7,993 bases of DNA from Treponema sp. (GTDB lineage: Bacteria; Spirochaetota; Spirochaetia; Treponematales; Breznakiellaceae). The translations under genes were made by a program, and so were the position numbers. Location of the stretch: NCBI GenBank assembly GCA_031281925.1, contig JAITES010000131.1:1-7993 (forward strand), in the 5' to 3' direction. Numbering within the stretch: the stretch's first letter is position 1; each line of letters opens with the position of its first letter. Positions 1 through 4,243 of this stretch are shown here, one piece after another. The notes beneath the pieces were generated by a model. That model did not search any database. It worked only from the letters and a program-made list of their open reading frames with translations, and was not told where the DNA came from.

Positions 1-122
1 CCTATCTCAAGAACTTCCCCGCCGGGTTCATTATTCCCGGCGGTGGTGTTGGGGCAGGCGAGAAAACAAAGGGCCGCCAGAGCGATAAACAGAAGCGGCG
101 CCATTATTCTTTTTTGTATCAC
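1..122 (-). CDS. N-terminal part of a lipoprotein (truncated by window edge)
   Basis: Only the first 40 codons are visible; the gene continues past the left edge, so its function cannot be named. The reading frame opens with GTG at 122 and encodes a short basic start (IQKR), a hydrophobic stretch (APLLFIALAALCFLA) and a lipobox FLAC with Cys23. This is a type II signal peptide, so the mature protein should be lipid-anchored. The region after the Cys (PNTTAGNNEPGG) is a typical flexible tether. The GTG start is chosen because AAAGGAG sits 7 nt upstream; the in-frame ATG six codons later lies too far from that site. It follows the HmuY-like gene on the same strand, across a 281-bp repeat-rich gap with a terminator, so it could be a separately transcribed third lipoprotein of the same locus. 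Its signal peptide resembles that of the neighbouring lipoprotein (both have C-P-x-T after the lipobox), which is suggestive only. Confidence 0.72.
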   Translation of the reverse strand, partial: MIQKRIMAPLLFIALAALCFLACPNTTAGNNEPGGEVLEI

Positions 123-129
123 TATGTAA

Positions 130-136
130 CTCCTTT
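130..136 (-). promoter_or_regulatory. Ribosome binding site selecting the GTG start at 122
   Basis: On the minus strand AAAGGAG lies 7 nt upstream of the GTG. It decides the start in favour of GTG rather than the downstream in-frame ATG, whose spacing to this site would be about 25 nt. Confidence 0.65.
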
Positions 137-149
137 CATTTAGAAAAAG

Positions 150-232
150 GTCCGCGAATTACGCGAATTGACGCTAATATATCCGAATAATTTTTCCGGA
201 TAATTCGCGAAAATTAGCGCTCATTCGCGGAC
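150..232. repeat. 83-bp imperfect palindrome built from CGCGAAT/CGCTAAT units
   Basis: The ends are a perfect 10-bp inverted pair, GTCCGCGAAT (150-159) and ATTCGCGGAC (223-232). The centre is a second pair, TATCCG (180-185) and CGGATA (197-202), around an A/T-rich loop. Between them each arm carries a CGCGAAT and a CGCTAAT unit, but in opposite order, so the arms are related without being exact complements throughout. It lies between the terminator of the HmuY-like gene and the start of the next lipoprotein gene. It resembles the small dispersed intergenic repeats seen in many genomes (MITE/REP-like). No transposase, and no target duplication that I could recognise, is present. Confidence 0.6.
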
Positions 233-259
233 TCCTGGTTTTACTTCTTCTTCGACCTC

Positions 260-295
260 GCGGTTAAAAAATTCTTCATTAAGATTATTTACCGC
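260..295. repeat. Second imperfect inverted repeat, GCGGT...ACCGC
   Basis: GCGGT at 260-264 is mirrored by ACCGC at 291-295. The inner flanks are also partly complementary (TAAAAAAT against ATTATTTA). It directly abuts the 9-bp tandem repeat on its right, so it may be one module of a composite repeat element rather than an independent one. Confidence 0.4.
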
Positions 296-296
296 A

Positions 297-327
297 AAGG
301 CGAATAAGGCGAATAAGGCGAATAAGG
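297..327. repeat. Tandem 9-bp repeat (AAGGCGAAT, about 3.4 copies)
   Basis: Three exact copies of AAGGCGAAT run at 297-305, 306-314 and 315-323, followed by a partial AAGG. The tract is intergenic. The core GCGAAT is shared with the 83-bp palindrome to the left, suggesting related repeat stock. The unit is far too short for CRISPR, and there are no spacers. Confidence 0.75.
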
Positions 328-337
328 TTTTGTTCAG

Positions 338-383
338 AAAAAATCCGCAGATACAGGCAAACTGGCGTCGCCTGCGTCCGCGG
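338..383 (-). terminator. Intrinsic terminator of the receptor/HmuY-like operon
   Basis: Read on the minus strand, 21 nt after the stop codon of the HmuY-like gene, 383-370 (CCGCGGACGCAGGC) can pair with 358-345 (GCCTGTATCTGCGG). The 14-position stem has one mismatch and G-U wobbles, and an 11-nt loop. It is followed at once by ATTTTTT (344-338). Position and shape fit a Rho-independent terminator ending the two-gene operon. The stem also resembles the CCGCGGAAATCCGTGG type of dispersed intergenic repeat, so the terminator may be built from repeat sequence. Confidence 0.65.
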
Positions 384-403
384 AAATCCGTGGAAAAAAA
401 TCC

Positions 404-1552
404 TTATTTCACTTCGATGAATTTAAGTGTCACGGCAAATTTACCACCAGTGACATAATCAAGATCGACCTGGAATTTGGAGAAACCCGTTCCATCGGCA
501 TGCCGGATGATGTACACCTGGTTTGTGGGTGAATAGCTCAGGCCCCCGGGTGTCCCCACCTGCCCCATGCCTATCTGGCTATAGAACGCCTTCTTATCAA
601 AGTTAAAGTACTTATACGAAGCCATATTACTCGGATCTATAGCATTCAATCCAAACGCCGTAGTATCTGTAAGCCCATTGGTTCCAGCACCGGCGGGTCC
701 TTCGGGGAAGCCAAAGAAAGTCATAATATTCATGTTCACCTCCCTTGCTGATGAACTCGCCCCTGATCCGAACATAAAATACCTGGTAACGTCTTTTGTA
801 TAGGGCGCATACACGGCATTGGATCCGCTAAAATCCGTGACCCTGTCGCCGAGCTTTACATCATCAAAATCAGTCTTGTTGGTAAACCAAACTCTGGCAT
901 CCCCTGCAGAACCTTTGGCATCCGCGGTAGATCCGCTGTTGGTATAAATAAAGAGTAAGGCGGAAGAATGTTTTTCTATGGCGATGTCCCATTCCGTGGT
1001 AGCCGCCTTTGACGCGTCAACTTCTGTCCCGGTGGAAAGGGAATAATATTTTAGCCCGGTGGCTGTAGCGAAGGACAGATCCGCAAGTTCATGCAGAACC
1101 GGATCATCCTCTTCCGTTATCGGCCTTATTACCTGGGCGTCGGACTTTACCGCGTCGAAGAGTTCTCCTTCCAGGGCGGCGCCGGCGTTCCAGTCGATGG
1201 TGTAGATCTCGTCTCCCAGTTCAACGGAATCCCAGGTTTTGCCGGTGGCGCGGTCTGCAAGAGCGGCTATGGCGACAGTATCAGTACCTGTCCATGCCTG
1301 TCCGCCTGAGGTAAAGAGGCTCAGGGTTCCGGCTCCGCCGTTTACAGCGGCCTCGCCCCAGGCCAGTGTGGTTCTTGTGGTTAAATCATCGTAGACAGTT
1401 ACGAAGATTTTGCTTGTTCCCCCGGGAACGTTTGTTACCTTGATTACGGAAGTTTCCGTATTGGGTCCCGAACTTGTCGTCGGGCAGCCTGTCAGGGCAA
1501 AAGAAAAAATCAGGAAGATCCCGATTAATCCAAAGAAAAGATTCCTTTTCAT
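404..1552 (-). CDS. HmuY-family haem-binding lipoprotein (probable)
   Basis: This encodes a 382-residue lipoprotein. Residues 1-22 are a basic-hydrophobic signal ending in the lipobox LTGC, with Cys23 as the acylation site, so it should sit in a membrane, probably facing outward. After a Ser/Thr/Pro-rich tether, residues about 35-140 form an extra, beta-rich-looking N-terminal region I do not recognise. The C-terminal part has HmuY-like features: YYSLSTG at 169-175, EWDIAIEKH at 187-195 (the W-D-[IL]-A block) and a C-terminal YIIRHADG (347-354) followed by beta strands. HmuY proteins bind haem and pass it to the partner TonB-dependent receptor. The mature protein has only three His (154, 195, 350) but several Met, so the haem ligands may differ from the bis-His site of the Porphyromonas gingivalis protein. 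The ATG at 1552 is chosen over one 11 codons upstream because AAGGAG lies 6 nt before it and the signal peptide begins there. The gene follows the receptor gene by 10 bp. Confidence 0.78.
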   Translation of the reverse strand: MKRNLFFGLIGIFLIFSFALTGCPTTSSGPNTETSVIKVTNVPGGTSKIFVTVYDDLTTRTTLAWGEAAVNGGAGTLSLFTSGGQAWTGTDTVAIAALADRATGKTWDSVELGDEIYTIDWNAGAALEGELFDAVKSDAQVIRPITEEDDPVLHELADLSFATATGLKYYSLSTGTEVDASKAATTEWDIAIEKHSSALLFIYTNSGSTADAKGSAGDARVWFTNKTDFDDVKLGDRVTDFSGSNAVYAPYTKDVTRYFMFGSGASSSAREVNMNIMTFFGFPEGPAGAGTNGLTDTTAFGLNAIDPSNMASYKYFNFDKKAFYSQIGMGQVGTPGGLSYSPTNQVYIIRHADGTGFSKFQVDLDYVTGGKFAVTLKFIEVK

Positions 1553-1558
1553 ACTGTG

Positions 1559-1564
1559 CTCCTT
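1559..1564 (-). promoter_or_regulatory. RBS overlapping the upstream stop codon
   Basis: On the minus strand the receptor's stop TAA and the Shine-Dalgarno of the lipoprotein gene share bases (TAAGGAG), with 6 nt to the ATG at 1552. This arrangement suggests translational coupling of the two genes. Confidence 0.6.
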
Positions 1565-3569
1565 ATAAAAAATATTTAAGACCAAGAGTAAGGGACTGCG
1601 CGGTGGCAGGCCCCAGAGAATCGGTTTCTCCGGTCAGGTTATTGATTGCCGTATAGACCTTAAAATGAGTTCCCAGATTTATCGAAAAATAAAAGTCCAG
1701 GATAAAGCGGCTTTCGTAAGATGAATCATCCGGGTAGAGGGGAGAGAAGAACCTTCCCCCCAGCCATGTATTGATCCCTGTCTTCTTGTGATCCAGCCCC
1801 AGTTTCATTTTGACCGTATGGGCGGGCTGCAGGTGCAGCTGCGCCCCTTCGGTCCTGTCATAGGCAAAAAGCCAGCTGTAACCCGCCGAGAAAAACCCGT
1901 GCGTAAAAATGGTTAAACGCCCTTCGGCGTCCGTTCCCGTCCGTAATGAGCGGGAAATGTTTCCTGTCCTGTATACCTCCATTCCGCGTTCAACTTCGTG
2001 TTGATCGATATAAGCGATCTCGTTAAAGAGTTCGCTGTAGTACACATTTATTTGTCCAAAGAAGAGATCCTGTTTTGTATATTCCAAAGCCATGTTGAAG
2101 CCCAGGGCGTATTCGGGCTGTAAGTCCGGATTCCCCTTTACCAGGGGGTGGCCGGGGGTGATGGTGTCGTCTTTTACCAGGTAGAGATCGTTAAAGTCGG
2201 GCGCCCGGTAGCCAAGACCTGTTCCGGCAAGAAGCCGGAAGCCCCGCGGCAGGTGATACATGGAAGAGATCTTCGGCGCGGCCGCAAAACCGAACTGGGA
2301 ATTCCGCTCTACGCGCAGTCCTCCCAGAACGGAATACACTTCCTCCCGGAACCGTTCCGCCTGGATAAAGAGGGCTTCCTTGTCCACCCCGGCAAAAGTT
2401 CCTTCGTTGTGGAGGTTGTATTTATCCATGGAGTTGTAGGCGCCCTCCAGGCCCGCGGTAAAAAGCCAGTTTTCTATGCCGTCGTATTCCCCCTGGGCCT
2501 CCAGCGCGATGAGGTTTTCGTTTTCGTGATTCTCTCCGGCAGCCCATTCGTCGATAAGGGCCGAATAGGTATCCTTGTCCCGCTGGTAGTAGTTGTCGTA
2601 GAGACGGAGGGTCAGCATTGTCCGGCTAAAGGGAACAAGGGCCGCCTCAACATAGCCGTCCGCACGGATATAATCCGACCGGATAAGGCTTCCGCGGGAA
2701 TTGGTTAGTTCATCACTGCGCATGGGCATGAAGGAACCGCCGAAACGGAGTTCCGCGCTGTCTCCCAGGGGAATAAGCGAGTCAAGACCTGCCTTCCCGC
2801 GGTAGTATGCGGGCAGAATGGATCTGCTCTTCCCTTCGGCATAGTAAAAATCCGCGCGGGACGCGTCGATGCTCAGGGAATTCCGGGTGATGCCGAGGGG
2901 AAAGCCAAAGGAAACGGTAAGATTCTGTTCCCGGAAGGGGTTAAAATCGTCAAAGGGATTGGGCTTTGAGGGTGTTTCAGGATCGTCGTATGCCAGCATG
3001 AAGCCGTTTGAAATCCCGGCGGAGAGGGAGATTTTATCCCCCGGCTTTTTGGTGATGATATTGATCACCCCGCCGATGCCGTCGGAACCGTAGACGGCGG
3101 ACTGGGGGCCCCGGACAATTTCGATCCGTTCCACGTTGCCCAGGGGCATGGTTTCCCCGTTGAGACGCTGGGCGACCCGGCCTACAAGCCGCCTGCCGTC
3201 CACAAGGAAAAGGATACGCCCCTCCCCCATCCCCTGCATCTGGATATAATCCCCCATGGCATTGCTCGTATACATAAGGCCGTACTCGTTCAGTACCTCG
3301 CTGACTGTGGAAGCGGAAGAATTTTCTATTTCGGCAGCGCTTATGATCTCTGTAACTACAGGGCTGTCGCTGAGGCGTTTTTCCGTCCGGGTACCGGTAA
3401 CGGTGATCCCTTCAGTCTCCAGGAATATGTCTTCGTAGAGATCTTCCTCCAGAATATCTTCCTCCCGGACATCTTCTTCCGTTCCGGCTTCCTCCCCCAT
3501 GACGGGCAAGACGGGAAGAAGGCACAGGCAGAAAAGAAACCGGCACAGGGAATTTGTGAAGAACCGCAA
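1563..3569 (-). CDS. TonB-dependent outer-membrane receptor, haem-receptor (HmuR-like) type
   Basis: This is a 668-residue outer-membrane receptor that would import haem, or take it from a haemophore, using TonB energy. Residues 1-25 are a Sec signal peptide (MRFFTNSLCRFLFCLCLLPVLPVMG). Residues 26-52 are a strongly acidic spacer with three tandem EEDhX pentads (31-45). The TonB-box region is EGITVTGTR (53-61) and the plug domain runs to about 176, with ILFLVDGRR (119-127) and the conserved VERIEIVRGPQSAVYGSDG (146-164). The rest is a beta-barrel ending in KYFL. In the barrel, YRAP (454-457), His474 and NPDL (480-483) match the FRAP...His...NPNL signature of haem receptors. Length is normal for the HmuR/HemR group. 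The start is TTG at 3569, chosen because GGAGG lies 6 nt upstream and it gives a complete signal peptide; the ATG further upstream is out of frame. It is the first gene of an operon with the HmuY-like lipoprotein. Ligands other than haem (cobalamin, siderophores) are possible but fit the motifs less well. Confidence 0.92.
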   Translation of the reverse strand: MRFFTNSLCRFLFCLCLLPVLPVMGEEAGTEEDVREEDILEEDLYEDIFLETEGITVTGTRTEKRLSDSPVVTEIISAAEIENSSASTVSEVLNEYGLMYTSNAMGDYIQMQGMGEGRILFLVDGRRLVGRVAQRLNGETMPLGNVERIEIVRGPQSAVYGSDGIGGVINIITKKPGDKISLSAGISNGFMLAYDDPETPSKPNPFDDFNPFREQNLTVSFGFPLGITRNSLSIDASRADFYYAEGKSRSILPAYYRGKAGLDSLIPLGDSAELRFGGSFMPMRSDELTNSRGSLIRSDYIRADGYVEAALVPFSRTMLTLRLYDNYYQRDKDTYSALIDEWAAGENHENENLIALEAQGEYDGIENWLFTAGLEGAYNSMDKYNLHNEGTFAGVDKEALFIQAERFREEVYSVLGGLRVERNSQFGFAAAPKISSMYHLPRGFRLLAGTGLGYRAPDFNDLYLVKDDTITPGHPLVKGNPDLQPEYALGFNMALEYTKQDLFFGQINVYYSELFNEIAYIDQHEVERGMEVYRTGNISRSLRTGTDAEGRLTIFTHGFFSAGYSWLFAYDRTEGAQLHLQPAHTVKMKLGLDHKKTGINTWLGGRFFSPLYPDDSSYESRFILDFYFSINLGTHFKVYTAINNLTGETDSLGPATAQSLTLGLKYFL

Positions 3570-3575
3570 AGAATG

Positions 3576-3580
3576 CCTCC
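3576..3580 (-). promoter_or_regulatory. RBS selecting the TTG start at 3569
   Basis: GGAGG on the minus strand, 6 nt upstream of TTG. There is no in-frame ATG near it, which supports the rarer TTG start for the receptor. Confidence 0.65.
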
Positions 3581-3604
3581 ATTTTCAATAATGTTCAGTT
3601 TTTA

Positions 3605-3633
3605 TAACAATGTTATTTCCAGTAACAATATTA
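3605..3633. promoter_or_regulatory. Paired candidate operators (TAACAATRTTA) for the receptor operon
   Basis: Two near-identical 11-bp pseudo-palindromes occur on the plus strand: TAACAATGTTA (3605-3615, extended to ATAACA-A-TGTTAT) and TAACAATATTA (3623-3633). Their centres are 18 bp apart. A third half-site, TAACA, begins at 3642 with 19-bp spacing. They lie at and just downstream of the predicted transcription start of the receptor operon, where a bound protein would repress. They do not match a Fur box as I know it, so the regulator is unknown. A separate palindrome TTAGCT-GA-AGCTAA (3631-3644) overlaps the -10. Confidence 0.45.
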
Positions 3634-3637
3634 GCTG

Positions 3638-3666
3638 AAGCTAACATACGATGAATATAATGTCAA
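3638..3666 (-). promoter_or_regulatory. Promoter of the receptor/HmuY-like operon
   Basis: On the minus strand there is a perfect -35 TTGACA (3666-3661), a 17-bp spacer, and a weak -10 TAGCTT (3643-3638) preceded by TGT, which gives an extended -10 (TGn). Transcription would start near 3631, leaving about 60 nt of leader. The -10 overlaps one of the palindromes of the operator cluster, consistent with repression. Confidence 0.55.
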
Positions 3667-3711
3667 GTGAATTTGTAAGCTTTATAAAACAAAGTAAGAT
3701 AAATAAAACAC

Positions 3712-3740
3712 TTGACAAAATCTTTATTTTTGTCTATACC
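3712..3740 (+). promoter_or_regulatory. Promoter of the ybaN/ABC exporter operon
   Basis: TTGACA (3712-3717), a 17-bp spacer and TATACC (3735-3740, four of six consensus bases). Transcription would start around 3747, right at the foot of the leader hairpin. The -35 lies in CACTTGACA, the exact inverse of the -35 region of the divergent receptor promoter. Confidence 0.55.
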
Positions 3741-3749
3741 AAATTTGTC

Positions 3750-3789
3750 CCAAAACCAATTGACTATGCGCAAAAGCGCATGGTTTTGG
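3750..3789 (+). promoter_or_regulatory. Leader hairpin in the 5' UTR of the exporter operon
   Basis: The outer arms CCAAAACCA (3750-3758) and TGGTTTTGG (3781-3789) are perfectly complementary (9 bp). Inside, TGCGC (3767-3771) pairs with GCGCA (3776-3780) around an AAAA loop, leaving an 8-nt bulge on the left side. It sits between the predicted transcription start and the start codon at 3815. No U-tract follows, so it is not a simple terminator. It could stabilise the 5' end of the mRNA, bind a protein or be an operator; I recognise no riboswitch class. A short inverted repeat, GCAAG-TT-CTTGC (3791-3802), follows directly. Confidence 0.5.
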
Positions 3790-3814
3790 AGCAAGTTCTT
3801 GCAGGGGTGCTGTT

Positions 3815-4243
3815 ATGATTCTTTCAAAAATTCTATTTATGGCCGGAGGCTTTCTGTTCCTTGCACTGGGCATCGCCGGCGTCATCCTTCCAATACTGCC
3901 CACCACACCCTTTCTGCTGGGAGCCGCGTTTTGTTTTATGAAGAGTTCCGGGAGGCTCTACCGCTGGCTCATGAACCACAAATATTTCGGTCCCCGGATC
4001 AAGAGGATCAGGGAAGCGGGGCTTACGCTGAGGGAAAAGATCAGTATCTATGCGCTGGTGTTTGCAATGCTCCTGCCGGTGATCATCCTCACTTCCTCCC
4101 TGCACCTGCGGATCTTCCTTATTGTACTGCTTGCGGTCAAGGCCTTTGTGTTTATAAGGATAAAAACGGCGCGATCAGGTGCGGTTCAGGCGGAAACGGT
4201 TCAGGGCGAGAGGGGAGAAGCGGAAAACACAGATGTTAAATAA
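3815..4243 (+). CDS. ybaN: YbaN/DUF454-family inner-membrane protein
   Basis: This is a 142-residue small membrane protein. The N-terminal half carries the family hallmark: a glycine-rich helix running into GVILPILPTTPFLL (22-35), followed by AAFCFMKSSGRLYRWLMNHKYFGP, which matches the YbaN pattern of LP-LPTTPF...CF..S..L..WL....FG. Hydrophobic segments are at about 5-40 (probably two helices broken at the LPTTPF turn) and about 78-116 (one or two helices). The tail, about residues 119-142, is charged. The function of DUF454 proteins is not established. AGGGG 7 nt upstream supports the ATG. It is the first gene of the operon, and its last 11 bp overlap the start of the CydD-like gene, so the two are likely translationally coupled. 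Any role with the exporter is inferred from this context only. Confidence 0.88.
   Translation: MILSKILFMAGGFLFLALGIAGVILPILPTTPFLLGAAFCFMKSSGRLYRWLMNHKYFGPRIKRIREAGLTLREKISIYALVFAMLLPVIILTSSLHLRIFLIVLLAVKAFVFIRIKTARSGAVQAETVQGERGEAENTDVK

Noticed and set aside
297..327. Tandem repeats as a CRISPR array
   Set aside because: Units are 9 bp and contiguous without spacers, and no cas genes are present.
233..330. Minus-strand open frame reading KTLFALFALFAFAVNNLNEEFFNREV...E* in the repeat-rich gap
   Set aside because: It has no convincing start or ribosome binding site, and most of it is the translation of the 9-bp tandem and palindromic repeats.
1553..1585. ATG at 1585 as start of the HmuY-like lipoprotein
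   Set aside because: It lies inside the receptor's coding region and puts 11 extra residues before the signal peptide. AAGGAG points to the ATG at 1552.
4179..4232. GTG at 4179 as the start of the CydD-like protein
   Set aside because: It would add an 18-residue Arg/Lys-rich tail unlike the family and overlap ybaN by 65 bp. The ATG at 4233 gives a normal N-terminus.
3766..4239. ATG at 3766 opening MRKSAWFWSKF... in the leader of the ybaN operon, like an attenuator leader peptide with two Trp
   Set aside because: There is no Shine-Dalgarno before it, the frame runs on through ybaN for hundreds of bases instead of stopping as a leader peptide would, and no attenuator U-tract follows.
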